From the NCBI GenBank assembly GCA_007896885.1, contig VOIU01000001.1:124001-188000 (forward strand): a stretch of 64,000 nt of DNA, written 5' to 3'. Below, piece by piece: positions 1 to 10,232 of the stretch. Position 1 is the first letter of the stretch; every line of letters starts with the position of its first letter. Under the pieces are notes generated by a model that ran no database searches, was not told the DNA's origin, and worked only from the letters and a program-made list of their open reading frames with translations. The DNA comes from Bacteroidaceae bacterium HV4-6-C5C (GTDB lineage: Bacteria > Bacteroidota > Bacteroidia > Bacteroidales > Bacteroidaceae). A program made the position numbers and the translations under genes.

Positions 1-340
1 CATAAACCAATAAATCCTGAATACTCTTGGCAGGCGCCTTCGCAATCTCGTCTTTAGTAATTACAGTCACCAGCTTGGATGCCTGATTAATAGGCGTTCC
101 TGTTTTCGAAGCTGTCACTGTTACCTCATCTAATTCTCCTCCCAGCACACTTTCTCTCGCTGTCGGATTTTCTGTTGTGTTCTGAGCTTTCGCCGTACTA
201 CAATAAGCAGCCATGAGAGCAAATCCCGCAACCACCCCAATATTCACCACCCGGTGCATACTGTTGAAAGCACTGTAGCTCTTACGAGCAAAACGCTTAA
301 AGCGAATTGCCGCTTTTTTGTTTAAAATCTTTTGTTTCAT
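1..340 (-). CDS. TonB-dependent outer-membrane receptor, N-terminal part only
   Basis: The reading frame begins at an ATG complementary to 338-340 and runs off the left edge, so about 113 N-terminal residues are visible. They show a long basic N-terminus, a hydrophobic stretch (about residues 33-50) and a likely signal-peptidase site after AKAQ (residue 53). A TonB-box-like segment DEVTVTAS follows, then the start of a plug domain (SKLVTVITKDEI). Family knowledge: such receptors import cobalamin, haem, siderophores or small glycans in a TonB-dependent way. The cobalamin operon 3.3 kb away makes a B12-type substrate thinkable, but no riboswitch lies upstream of this gene, so the substrate is unknown. 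This N-terminus is longer than a usual signal peptide. Confidence 0.8.
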   Translation of the reverse strand, partial: MKQKILNKKAAIRFKRFARKSYSAFNSMHRVVNIGVVAGFALMAAYCSTAKAQNTTENPTARESVLGGELDEVTVTASKTGTPINQASKLVTVITKDEIAKAPAKSIQDLLVY

Positions 341-436
341 TTGAATTTTATTAAAAAATTAACGGGACAAAAGTACGTGAAAATTTGATTTTTCATGCAA
401 AAACACTGGTAATTAGGTCACTTTTCCCTCCGCAAC

Positions 437-1891
437 TTATCGCAAAGCCTTGTAGTAATCTGCCGTTCGTATCAGCCACAGTCCGGCAAAGGTCACGGCA
501 CCGTTAAATAATAGTATTTCGTAACCTACTTGATAATTCAAAGCCGTTTTGAGCCCCCACTCCAAGATGTAACTCAGCAATGGAGCAAGAATACAAATGT
601 AGGGTACCAAACGATCTTTCACCGAACGATTGCAAAATAGACCAAAAGAGAAAAGTCCCAGCAACGGGCCATAGGTATAGGAAACTGCAACGTAAATGGT
701 GTTAAGAACATTGGTTTGTTGCATGCCATTTATGAACAGAATCACCAAAATAAAAACCGCACAGATTGCGGAATGTACAAAAGTACGGGTATGTTTCGCC
801 TTTTCCACATTATGCCCCATGCCAAGTATGTCGACACAGAAAGAGGTGGTGAGAGATGTCAAGGCAGAATCAGCATTTGAAAATGCCGCCGCCACAACAC
901 CTACCGTAAAGCAAAGCAGCACGGGTGTGCCCAAATATTTCGAAGCTAACATTGGCAAGATATTATCCGATGCGGCAGGTAGTGTAATGCCGGAACGGGA
1001 AGCGAATGTCAGTAATAAAATGCCAAGAGTCAGAAAGAGGAAATTCATTGGTATAAAGCCAAAACCATAGGTAAGCATATTCTTACGAGCCTCTTTCAGA
1101 TTGCGGCAAGTCAGATTCTTTTGCATCATATTCTGATCAAGACCAGTCATTACTATCACAATAAAAACCCCACTAAGAAACTGCTTGAAGAAGTTTTGCC
1201 GGGAATGCCAATCATCAAATACAAAGATGCGCGAATGACCACTCTGCCGGACTGTTTCCATTACATCAGCCCATCCAATATTGATATGAGATGCTACTTG
1301 CCAGATAATCAATCCGAGTGCAACAAGCAAACTGACTGTCTGCAATACATCTGTCCAAATAATAGTCCCCATGCCGTTGCGGAATGTGTACACCCATATC
1401 ACAAATACCACAGCAACAGCCGTAACGGTAAAAGGTATTCCCATCTGGTCGAAAACAAGCGACTGAAGAATCAAAATAACCAGGTACAACTTTGCCGCAG
1501 CCCCTACTATTTTCGAAAGGATAAAAAATGAGGCTCCGGTTTTATAAGAACAATAGCCAAAACGCTGTTCCAGATAAGTATAGATGGAAACCAGGTTCAA
1601 GCGGTAATAAAGTGGAAGCAACACATAAGCCACAACGATATAACCGACAAAGAAGCCAAAAACCAACTGCATATAAGTCATATCAAAATCACGCACCATA
1701 CCGGGGACAGACACAAAAGTAACTCCTGAAATAGAATCGCCAAGCATCCCGATGGCTACGATATACCAAGGAGTTGACCGATTGGCGAGAAAGAAAGCCT
1801 CGTTAGTGGAATTCTTTCTCCCTGATAAATATGAAATAAATAAAATAACGCCCAGATAAACCGCGACGATTGCTAATATATAGTTACCCAT
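437..1891 (-). CDS. Sodium:solute symporter family (SSS) transporter
   Basis: This polytopic inner-membrane protein has about 13 hydrophobic segments, starting with MGNYILAIVAVYLG. The TM2 region carries the SSS-like stretch GMLGDSISGVTFVSVPG, and a later one reads FSNADSALTSLTTSFCVD, matching the conserved sodium-site helix. It should couple sodium entry to uptake of a small organic solute; the substrate cannot be read from sequence. The frame stays open upstream, with an ATG at 1924 and a TTG at 1945. A perfect -7 element on the minus strand at 1951-1958 excludes the TTG, leaving 1924 or 1891; 1891 is chosen because TM1 follows directly. The gene is divergent from the esterase and ends 97 bp from the neighbouring receptor gene. 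Confidence 0.85.
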   Translation of the reverse strand: MGNYILAIVAVYLGVILFISYLSGRKNSTNEAFFLANRSTPWYIVAIGMLGDSISGVTFVSVPGMVRDFDMTYMQLVFGFFVGYIVVAYVLLPLYYRLNLVSIYTYLEQRFGYCSYKTGASFFILSKIVGAAAKLYLVILILQSLVFDQMGIPFTVTAVAVVFVIWVYTFRNGMGTIIWTDVLQTVSLLVALGLIIWQVASHINIGWADVMETVRQSGHSRIFVFDDWHSRQNFFKQFLSGVFIVIVMTGLDQNMMQKNLTCRNLKEARKNMLTYGFGFIPMNFLFLTLGILLLTFASRSGITLPAASDNILPMLASKYLGTPVLLCFTVGVVAAAFSNADSALTSLTTSFCVDILGMGHNVEKAKHTRTFVHSAICAVFILVILFINGMQQTNVLNTIYVAVSYTYGPLLGLFSFGLFCNRSVKDRLVPYICILAPLLSYILEWGLKTALNYQVGYEILLFNGAVTFAGLWLIRTADYYKALR

Positions 1892-1950
1892 AACATCCGA
1901 TGTCGTTTCTTGAATAGCCAGCATTGGCAATACAAAAGCCAACAATTGCG

Positions 1951-1958
1951 CAAAACTA
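1951..1958 (-). promoter_or_regulatory. -7 promoter element of the SSS transporter gene
   Basis: On the minus strand the octamer reads TAGTTTTG, a perfect match to the Bacteroides TAnnTTTG element. It would start transcription near 1944. No clear -33 TTG is seen. Confidence 0.45.
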
Positions 1959-2057
1959 TAAAAATAGATTGATTTAGTCTATCCTTTCCCTATCGATTTG
2001 TCTTTTATTATCCTGTTTTATATGGCACACCCATAGATATTGAATAATTATTTTTTA

Positions 2058-2065
2058 TATATTTG
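2058..2065 (+). promoter_or_regulatory. -7 promoter element of the esterase gene
   Basis: TATATTTG matches TAnnTTTG and sits 45 bp before the ATG at 2111. The surroundings are very AT-rich, so a chance match is possible, and no -33 TTG is obvious. Confidence 0.4.
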
Positions 2066-2098
2066 TATTCATAATACACTAATACCTTGAATATATAA

Positions 2099-3331
<1,233 letters not shown>

Positions 3332-3445
3332 ATAAGAGAAATAGCACATCCGATATTTAGACAAAAGTTATTGATACACAGCAAATAGAGAAAGAATCTT
3401 AAACGAAATATTATATGATATAGAAGGATTTATGCAAATCTTTCC

Positions 3446-3453
3446 TATCTTTG
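3446..3453 (+). promoter_or_regulatory. -7 promoter element of the cobalamin operon
   Basis: TATCTTTG is a perfect TAnnTTTG match. It would start the transcript close to 3459, exactly where the P1 stem of the riboswitch begins. Confidence 0.65.
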
Positions 3454-3458
3454 CCGCT

Positions 3459-3633
3459 GGTTTTGTTGGAAAGCGCTTTTCAGTGCTATTCCATGAAAAG
3501 GGAATCGGGTGCAAGTCCCGAACAGTCCCGCTGCTGTAAGCTCATCTATAAAGTAAACCAAAACACTTATGCCACTACCGTCAAAACGGTGGGAAGGCGG
3601 TTTACTTGAGTAAGTCAGAAGACCTGCAAAACC
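3459..3633 (+). ncRNA. Cobalamin (B12) riboswitch
   Basis: The 5' leader of the btu operon carries the conserved B12 aptamer strings in order: GGGTGCAAGTCCCG (3507-3520), ACAGTCCCGCTGCTGTAA (3522-3539), GCCACT (3571-3576), GGGAAGG (3591-3597) and AGTCAGAAGACCTGC (3613-3627). GGTTTTG at 3459-3465 pairs with CAAAACC at 3627-3633 to close P1. Bound cobalamin normally lowers expression of downstream uptake genes. The expression platform (3634-3695) has no U-tract terminator, only the palindrome TCCTCGAGGA at 3648-3657, so control of translation or by a kissing loop is more likely. Natural ligand form (adenosyl or smaller) is not decided. Confidence 0.95.
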
Positions 3634-3695
3634 TTTAAGTTTCCAAATCCTCGAGGACGGACATGGAAAAAGACTAATGACATTATCAACCTTTT

Positions 3696-5723
3696 ATGAT
3701 AAAGAGCAAATGCTTCCGGCATCTCCGGTTACAGCTCTGTATGTGCTGTTTTGCGATGTGTGCACCTCATAGTTTGCAAGCACAACAAGCAAATGATTCC
3801 ATAACGGGAAAAGTCCACGCTATTCCGGATATTGTGGTTAAAGGAAGACGTACACCACAACGCATTACTGTGGCAATGCCAACACAAACTTTTAGCAAAA
3901 AAGACATAGAACAACTAGCCATCAAAGACTTTGCCGATGCCGTGCAACGTTTTGCCGGAGCTAATGTAAAAGATTATGGTGGTATTGGCGGATTGAAAAC
4001 AGTCTCAATACGAAATATGGGGGCAGCTCATACTGCAATCAGCTATGATGGAATGCCTGTCAGTAATACACAAGCAGGACAAATAGATATTGGTCGTTTT
4101 TCACTCGACAATGTGGAAGAACTGTCATTAGCCATAGGGCAAGAAGATAACCTACTACAGCCAGCCCGTTTATATGCATCAGCAGGAGTCTTAAGTATTG
4201 AGACAGAAAAACCCTATTTTTCAGAGGGTAGAACATCTTCGTATCAGATTCAGTTGAAAGGAGGCTCATTCGGCTATATCAATCCAATCGCTAAATGGTG
4301 GCAAAAGATAAATAAAAGGACCAAACTTGCATTGAACGGTTCATACTTATATGCTGATGGAACATACCCCTTTAAGTTAGTTAATGGAAAATATATCACT
4401 CAAGAGAAACGCGATAATTCCGTAATTAGCCACTACCAAGGAGAGGCTAATTTATATCATACTTTTAAAGACAATAGTGAGCTAGACACAAAAGCCTATT
4501 ACTATTACTCACAAAGAGGTCTGCCTGGAGTAGTTGTACTATACAATCCAATAGCAACAGAAAAGCTCTGGGATGAAAACTTCTTCACACAAATACGTTA
4601 TAAGAAAGAATTCACACCCAAATGGAGTATGCAACTTCAAGGAAAGTACAATCATAGCTGGAACAAGTATGAAGATAAAGGCGTCCAGTACGTTGGCGGT
4701 GTTTATTATGCAATACATAGACAGAATGAATATGGCATATCAACCAGCATGCTTTACAAGCCTGTCAATGGATTGTCACTCTCACTTGCTCAAGACGGAT
4801 ATATCAATGATCTTAGAAGTAATTTACCCAATTGTCCTTTCCCCACCCGATATTCTTCATTGACTGCATTCAATCTACGCTATCAATGGAAGAATGTAAC
4901 GACAACGGGAACATTGGTCAATACATTCATAACTGAAAAGGTGAAAGAAGGCGACAAACCCGATAATATTCAAAAGCTATCGCCCAGTCTGTCTACAAGC
5001 ATCCGTCCATGGAATGAGGAAGATTTCTACATCCGCCTAATGTATAAAGGTACAATGCGCACACCGACATTTAATGATCTATACTATTACAGATTAGGCA
5101 ACAGAACACTGCGCCCCGAAAAGGCAAATGAATATAACATTGGTATCACATGGAGCAAATCCTTATTTACCTTCATGGACTATTTTTCCGTAACTGTAGA
5201 TGGATACTATAATAGCGTTAAAGATAAGATCGTGGCTTTTCCAACAACTTATGCTTGGACAATGACCAACTATGGCAAAGTACATATACATGGATTGGAT
5301 GCAACGATTAATACCACCTTCAAACTTTATAAAAATGCTAAACTGACCCTTTCGGGAGCATACACTTGGCAGAAAGCCGTGGACTTAACAGATCCCAGCT
5401 CTAAAAGCTACAAAGACCAATTACCCTATACTCCAGAACATAGTGGTAACATTTCAGCAATCATAGAGAATCCTTATGTCAATATAGGATATTCCATTGT
5501 TGGAGTAGGAAAAAGATATTGTCTTTCACAAAATATTCCAGAAAACAAAATAGATGGCTACATGGAACATTCCATAAGTGCATCAAAACAATTTAAATTG
5601 AAAGACCATAAAGTCAGATTACAAGCCGAAATCATTAATCTGACAAATAAGCAATATGATGTTATCAAGTATTATCCCATGCCTGGACGGTCATGGCGCC
5701 TGACTGGAACATTTAATTTTTAA
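3696..5723 (+). CDS. btuB: BtuB-like TonB-dependent cobalamin receptor
   Basis: This 675-residue outer-membrane receptor has a signal peptide ending in SLQAQ (about residue 30). A plug domain spans about 45-165 (IPDIVVKGRR, then SIRNMGAAHTAISYDGMPVSNTQAGQ split over the plug loops), followed by a beta-barrel ending in the aromatic SWRLTGTFNF. It lies directly behind the B12 riboswitch and in front of btuG, btuF, btuC and btuD, which identifies corrinoids as cargo more firmly than the receptor sequence itself. Its ATG at 3696 lies 62 bp after the aptamer. A four-codon mini-ORF (3663-3677) lies between them. Size is normal for BtuB relatives of Bacteroides. Confidence 0.9.
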   Translation: MIKSKCFRHLRLQLCMCCFAMCAPHSLQAQQANDSITGKVHAIPDIVVKGRRTPQRITVAMPTQTFSKKDIEQLAIKDFADAVQRFAGANVKDYGGIGGLKTVSIRNMGAAHTAISYDGMPVSNTQAGQIDIGRFSLDNVEELSLAIGQEDNLLQPARLYASAGVLSIETEKPYFSEGRTSSYQIQLKGGSFGYINPIAKWWQKINKRTKLALNGSYLYADGTYPFKLVNGKYITQEKRDNSVISHYQGEANLYHTFKDNSELDTKAYYYYSQRGLPGVVVLYNPIATEKLWDENFFTQIRYKKEFTPKWSMQLQGKYNHSWNKYEDKGVQYVGGVYYAIHRQNEYGISTSMLYKPVNGLSLSLAQDGYINDLRSNLPNCPFPTRYSSLTAFNLRYQWKNVTTTGTLVNTFITEKVKEGDKPDNIQKLSPSLSTSIRPWNEEDFYIRLMYKGTMRTPTFNDLYYYRLGNRTLRPEKANEYNIGITWSKSLFTFMDYFSVTVDGYYNSVKDKIVAFPTTYAWTMTNYGKVHIHGLDATINTTFKLYKNAKLTLSGAYTWQKAVDLTDPSSKSYKDQLPYTPEHSGNISAIIENPYVNIGYSIVGVGKRYCLSQNIPENKIDGYMEHSISASKQFKLKDHKVRLQAEIINLTNKQYDVIKYYPMPGRSWRLTGTFNF

Positions 5724-5737
5724 TCTATAATTTTAAA

Positions 5738-6898
5738 ATGAACATTATGAAAGTAAGAGGATTAATGAATAACAAACTCTGTTTGCTAGCTTTAAGTATA
5801 TTAATGGCCATGTCTTTCGCCGCATGTAGCGATGATGACAACTCGCAGCTAAATGATAATGGGTCGAAAGTTGACCTACCGGAATCTCGCGTTTATATCC
5901 TAAATGAAGGAACAAAAGGGCAAAACAATGCTGGCATCGCATTCTATGATCCCAATAAAAAGGTAGCTACGCTCAATGATATTTTCTACAAACAGAATTC
6001 ATCTAAACTAGGCGATACGGGTCAGGATATCATCACATACAAAAATAATATCTATGTAAGTGTAAATGGTTCTAACTATATTACAATGTTAAACTCAGCC
6101 GGTGTACTTCAAAAGAGCCTTTATTTAAGTGCAAGCGGTGATAACGAACTTACCGGTGGAGTCCGCTACCTTGCAGCTGAGGATGGCTATATTTACGCTT
6201 CACTCTATGGCGGAGTGGTATTAAAGATTAATGCTAACACACTAACAATAGACAGCAAAATCAAGGGTTTAGGAAATAATTTAGAAGGCGTAACTATCTG
6301 TAATCATGAATTGTACGTTGCCAATTCATATAAGGTGGAGAATGGAAAATACATTTACTTGACAGATGTCTTTGTGATTGACTTGTCAAGCTTCAAATTA
6401 AAAAAGACTCTGACCGTAACTCAAAATCCAAACCAACTAGTAACAGAAAACGGGAAGGTCTTTCTGATTTCTTGGGATTATTCGTCTGAAAGTTATGTTT
6501 TGCAAATGATTGATCCAAGCAATGATTACAATGTTTCTAAACTAGGATATGCCACCAATATGGCAGCCGGAGCAGCAGACAACACATTGTATCTGATCGA
6601 TTCTAGAACCGATTATTCCAATTGGCCTGTAACATCTACAGTAAACTCTTTCAGCACTTATAACATTAATAATAAAGAGATTATTAAAACCTCTTTTCTT
6701 AAAAATGCACCTTCGGAACTTACTAACACAAGTATATCTACGATAAAGATTAATCCGGAGAATGGTGATATATATATTGCTACTACTTATTATAGTACTG
6801 CCAACGGAAATATATACCGCTTCAAAAAGGATGGAACATTCATTGAAAAGTTTGATTGTGGGGGACAAAATCCAAATGGAGTTGCTTTCTTCAATTAA
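5738..6898 (+). CDS. btuG: BtuG-like surface lipoprotein, cobalamin-capturing beta-propeller
   Basis: The N-terminus is a lipoprotein signal with lipobox SFAAC. The mature end CSDDDN has the run of acidic residues that directs Bacteroides lipoproteins to the cell surface. The remaining 350 residues are a repetitive YncE-like propeller (DUF5074 type), with blades visible as repeats such as VYILNEGTKG, IYVSVNGSNYI, IYASLYGG and LYVANSYK. Family knowledge: BtuG proteins bind B12 with extreme affinity, cap the BtuB barrel and pass on the vitamin. The start is 14 bp after btuB, supporting co-translation. In-frame ATGs at 5747 and 5765 are alternative starts; 5765 would give a more typical 20-residue signal. 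Confidence 0.88.
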   Translation: MNIMKVRGLMNNKLCLLALSILMAMSFAACSDDDNSQLNDNGSKVDLPESRVYILNEGTKGQNNAGIAFYDPNKKVATLNDIFYKQNSSKLGDTGQDIITYKNNIYVSVNGSNYITMLNSAGVLQKSLYLSASGDNELTGGVRYLAAEDGYIYASLYGGVVLKINANTLTIDSKIKGLGNNLEGVTICNHELYVANSYKVENGKYIYLTDVFVIDLSSFKLKKTLTVTQNPNQLVTENGKVFLISWDYSSESYVLQMIDPSNDYNVSKLGYATNMAAGAADNTLYLIDSRTDYSNWPVTSTVNSFSTYNINNKEIIKTSFLKNAPSELTNTSISTIKINPENGDIYIATTYYSTANGNIYRFKKDGTFIEKFDCGGQNPNGVAFFN

Positions 6899-6916
6899 TA
6901 CGTTGAACATAATATA

Positions 6917-8047
6917 ATGAAACAGATTTCTCTCTTTACATATTTAATCACGGTGCTGTTTCTTTCCGCATGTAGCGGAAAGGGCAGCACCGCTGCCCTT
7001 TCTACGGGAGACACCATTAAGCTAAAATATGCCGATAATCTGACGCTGATAGATTATAAGGAATATAAAGTCGCCCAACTGCGAAATCCATGGGATACCA
7101 CCAAGGTACTTCATACTTACATTCTTGTTGATAAGACGAAACCGGAACCTCATAATTTACCCGAAGGTACAATTATACGCACCCCACTGAGTAAGGCTGT
7201 CGTTTATTCGGCAGTTCATTGCAGCCTAATAAAACAACTTGGAGCATTGAAGGGAATCGGAGGAGTATGCGACTTGAAATATATTAAACTACAGGAAATC
7301 CATGATGGGTGTCGTAAAGGGACTATTGTAGACACAGGCGACGGCATGAATCCTGACATTGAAAAGATTATAGATTTGCATCCCGATGCCATCATGCTTT
7401 CGCCTTTCGAAAATAGCGGAGGATATGGACGGGTAGAAAAGTTGAATATACCTATTATAGAATGTGCAGACTATATGGAAACGTCTGCCTTAGGTCGGGC
7501 CGAATGGATGCGTTTTTATGGAATGCTTTTCGGCAAACAAGCACAAGGAGACAGTATCTTTGCCAACGTGGAAAAAGAATATCTTAGCCTAAAGAAACAA
7601 GCGATAAAGGCTTTACCTAAACCGTCTGTTATTTGCGACTTGAAAAGTGGTTCGGCATGGTATATGCCCGGAGGCAAAAGTACCACAGCCGGCTTATATG
7701 CAGATGCAGGCGGTGACTACGTCTTTAAAAGCGAGAATCATAGCGGTTCTGTCCCATTGGCCTTTGAAACGGTTTTTGATAAAGGACAAAATGCTGACTT
7801 TTGGCTAATAAAATATAATCAGCCTACAAACATGACTTATCGTCAATTGGCAAAAGAGTATATGCCTTATAGTGGCTTCCGCGCTTTCAAACAGCATCAA
7901 GTATACGGTTGCAATACCAACACCGTCCCATTTTATGAAGAATCGCCGTTCCATCCCGACTATTTATTGAAAGATTTAATAAAAATCTTCCATCCGACTT
8001 TGTTCGATGGATACCAATTAAGATATTTCACTAAATTAGCAGATTAA
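6917..8047 (+). CDS. btuF: BtuF-like cobalamin-binding periplasmic lipoprotein
   Basis: The lipobox FLSAC puts the lipid on Cys19. The mature N-terminus CSGKGS lacks the acidic surface-export signal, so a periplasm-facing location is expected, in contrast to BtuG. Residues about 95-376 form a two-lobed class III substrate-binding protein; AVVYSAVHCSLIKQLGALKGIGGV and PDIEKIIDLHPDAIM are typical of the first lobe. It would hand corrinoid to the BtuC/BtuD transporter. The start lies 18 bp after btuG and the stop 11 bp before btuC. A siderophore-binding role would fit the fold too, but the riboswitch and operon favour B12. Confidence 0.88.
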   Translation: MKQISLFTYLITVLFLSACSGKGSTAALSTGDTIKLKYADNLTLIDYKEYKVAQLRNPWDTTKVLHTYILVDKTKPEPHNLPEGTIIRTPLSKAVVYSAVHCSLIKQLGALKGIGGVCDLKYIKLQEIHDGCRKGTIVDTGDGMNPDIEKIIDLHPDAIMLSPFENSGGYGRVEKLNIPIIECADYMETSALGRAEWMRFYGMLFGKQAQGDSIFANVEKEYLSLKKQAIKALPKPSVICDLKSGSAWYMPGGKSTTAGLYADAGGDYVFKSENHSGSVPLAFETVFDKGQNADFWLIKYNQPTNMTYRQLAKEYMPYSGFRAFKQHQVYGCNTNTVPFYEESPFHPDYLLKDLIKIFHPTLFDGYQLRYFTKLAD

Positions 8048-8058
8048 AAAGAGGTCCT

Positions 8059-9090
8059 GTGAATTATAAAGGAGTTAAATACGGCATTATACTGATTGCC
8101 ACAATATTGTTATTGATAATAGCCAATCTGCTATTTGGCTCAGTGCATATTCCGGCATCTGCCGTATGGAATATTATCACAAATAATGCCACGGAAAAAG
8201 CCAGTTGGAGCTTTATAATAATGGAATCGCGCGTTCCTCAAGCCATCACCGCCCTACTCTGCGGTGCGGCGCTTGCCGGATCAGGATTAATGCTGCAAAC
8301 AGCTTTCAACAACCCATTGGCAGGACCATCAATTCTTGGTATCACTTCTGGTGCTAATTTGGGTGTAGCTTTGGTGATGTTAGCCGGAGGTGGGACTCTT
8401 GCAGCAGGCATATTCAATTTATCCAACTTTTTTTCCGTGATATTAGGTGCATTTGTTGGGTCAATGCTAGTCATGGGGTTGATTTTATTTTTCTCTACTC
8501 TGATTAAGAGCAATATCATGCTATTGATTACCGGTATAATGATCGGCTATATTACTTCTTCAGCTATTTCTCTACTAAACTTCTTTGCCACAGCCGAGGG
8601 CGTACATTCGTATATCATTTGGGGTATGGGAAACTTTGGAGGAGTATCACTGCAACAGCTACCCTACTTCTCTATATTCTGCATGGCAGGCTTATTAATG
8701 GCGATTCTACTTATCAAGCCACTGAATGCTCTTTTGTTGGGGACACGTTATGCCGAAAATCTAGGAATCAATATCCGCCGTACACGTAATTTGTTACTCG
8801 TTGCAACCGGATTATTAACTGCAGTCACCACGGCATTTTGTGGTCCTATAGCATTTATTGGATTGGCGGTTCCTCACATGGCAAGATTAATGTTGGGAAC
8901 TTCCAATCATAACTCTTTGCTTCCGATAACTCTGCTAACCGGAGGAGTAATCGCTTTACTTTGTAATCTCATTTGTATTCTTCCGGGTGAATCCGGTATT
9001 ATCCCTCTCAATGCCGTCACGCCGATATTGGGGGCACCAGTGATTATCTATGTAATAATCAATCAACGTAAAATACAATACTTCAATTGA
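8059..9090 (+). CDS. btuC: BtuC/FecCD-family ABC transporter permease
   Basis: The protein has 343 residues and about ten hydrophobic segments. FecCD hallmarks are AALAGSGLMLQTAFNNPLAGPSILGI in the N-terminal half and GPIAFIGLAVPHMARL near residue 270, followed by LPGESGIIPLNAVTPILGAPVII at the end. It forms the inner-membrane channel for corrinoid import. Translation starts at a GTG (8059) preceded by AAAGAGG, one of the few Shine-Dalgarno-like sequences here; no in-frame ATG precedes the first membrane segment. It sits 11 bp after btuF. Confidence 0.9.
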   Translation: MNYKGVKYGIILIATILLLIIANLLFGSVHIPASAVWNIITNNATEKASWSFIIMESRVPQAITALLCGAALAGSGLMLQTAFNNPLAGPSILGITSGANLGVALVMLAGGGTLAAGIFNLSNFFSVILGAFVGSMLVMGLILFFSTLIKSNIMLLITGIMIGYITSSAISLLNFFATAEGVHSYIIWGMGNFGGVSLQQLPYFSIFCMAGLLMAILLIKPLNALLLGTRYAENLGINIRRTRNLLLVATGLLTAVTTAFCGPIAFIGLAVPHMARLMLGTSNHNSLLPITLLTGGVIALLCNLICILPGESGIIPLNAVTPILGAPVIIYVIINQRKIQYFN

Positions 9091-9134
9091 GAAAGCGCCA
9101 AAGACCAGAATTTTAAAAGTATAAGAGAGAGAAA

Positions 9135-10232
9135 ATGGAAAAGAGAAATGTGATCAGTGCAACAGACTTAAGTATCGGTTATCATACAAATAGAGGTGAA
9201 AAACTGGTACATCAGCATCTCTCCTTTGAGCTTCATTCGGGCGAATTAACTTGCTTGCTGGGTGCAAACGGAACGGGAAAATCAACACTATTACGTACAC
9301 TTTCCTCCTCGCAACCTGCGCTTTCGGGAAAACTGTTAATAGAAGGCAAGCCATTAGAAGAGTACAGCGAAAGAGATCGCTCCCGCATAATAGGCATTGT
9401 ATTGACGGATAAGACACAGGCTGGAGGATTAACGGTTTATGAGTTAGTGGCTCTAGGCAGGCAACCTCACACAGGCTTCTTTGGGCGTCTACATCGCGAA
9501 GACCACCGTATTATCCGTCAAACCCTCAATGCAGTGGGTATAGCACATAAGGCTAATAATTACATTGCTGAACTATCCGATGGGGAACGTCAGAAAACAA
9601 TGATTGCCAAAGCTTTGGTACAGGAATGTCCACTGATTTTGCTGGATGAACCAACAGCTTTTTTAGATGTAGTCAGCCGCATCGAAATCATGAGTTTGCT
9701 TCATCGCCTTGCTATTGAACAAAATAAAGCGATCTTGCTTTCTACGCATGATATAGAACAAGCTTTGGTCTTGGCAGACAAATTATGGTTGCTATCGAAA
9801 GAAAAAGGCTTACTACATGGAGTCACCGAAGACTTAATTTTGCAGCAACGCATGGATGGTTTATTCTCACGCAAAGATATAAAGTTCGACTACGCACACG
9901 GGGTGTACTATCCAGAAGTGGACTGCCAACATTCCATTATAGTTGAAGCTAGTGACGACGTACTACTACACTGGACGATCAATGCGCTCAATCGACATGG
10001 TTTTGCATGCTTATTGAAATCTCAGACAGAAGAAGTTATGGACTTGTTCACATCACAGTCCGGATTGATAAAAGCAAATTCCACCGATATAAAATCACCG
10101 AGTACTTTACCTCAATTGAAAGCTATTTCTGCCGAAAACCTTATCTTAATAAAAGATGGGGTGCAAGAGGTCTGTACTTCTTTTGAAGAATTATTGAATG
10201 TCATAGAGAAGTACTTCCAACCTCTCGGGTAA
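9135..10232 (+). CDS. btuD: BtuD-like ABC transporter ATPase with C-terminal extension
   Basis: The ATPase domain covers about residues 1-250: Walker A GANGTGKST (43-51), signature LSDGE (147-151), Walker B LILLDE (167-172) and H-loop STHD. A further tail of about 115 residues has no ABC motif, contains the helical stretch EASDDVLLHWTINALNRHG, and is absent from E. coli BtuD (249 residues). The enzyme powers BtuC-mediated corrinoid import. It follows btuC after 44 bp and is the last gene of the operon. Its final 42 bp overlap the end of the convergent methylase gene, and no terminator is visible. Confidence 0.9.
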   Translation: MEKRNVISATDLSIGYHTNRGEKLVHQHLSFELHSGELTCLLGANGTGKSTLLRTLSSSQPALSGKLLIEGKPLEEYSERDRSRIIGIVLTDKTQAGGLTVYELVALGRQPHTGFFGRLHREDHRIIRQTLNAVGIAHKANNYIAELSDGERQKTMIAKALVQECPLILLDEPTAFLDVVSRIEIMSLLHRLAIEQNKAILLSTHDIEQALVLADKLWLLSKEKGLLHGVTEDLILQQRMDGLFSRKDIKFDYAHGVYYPEVDCQHSIIVEASDDVLLHWTINALNRHGFACLLKSQTEEVMDLFTSQSGLIKANSTDIKSPSTLPQLKAISAENLILIKDGVQEVCTSFEELLNVIEKYFQPLG

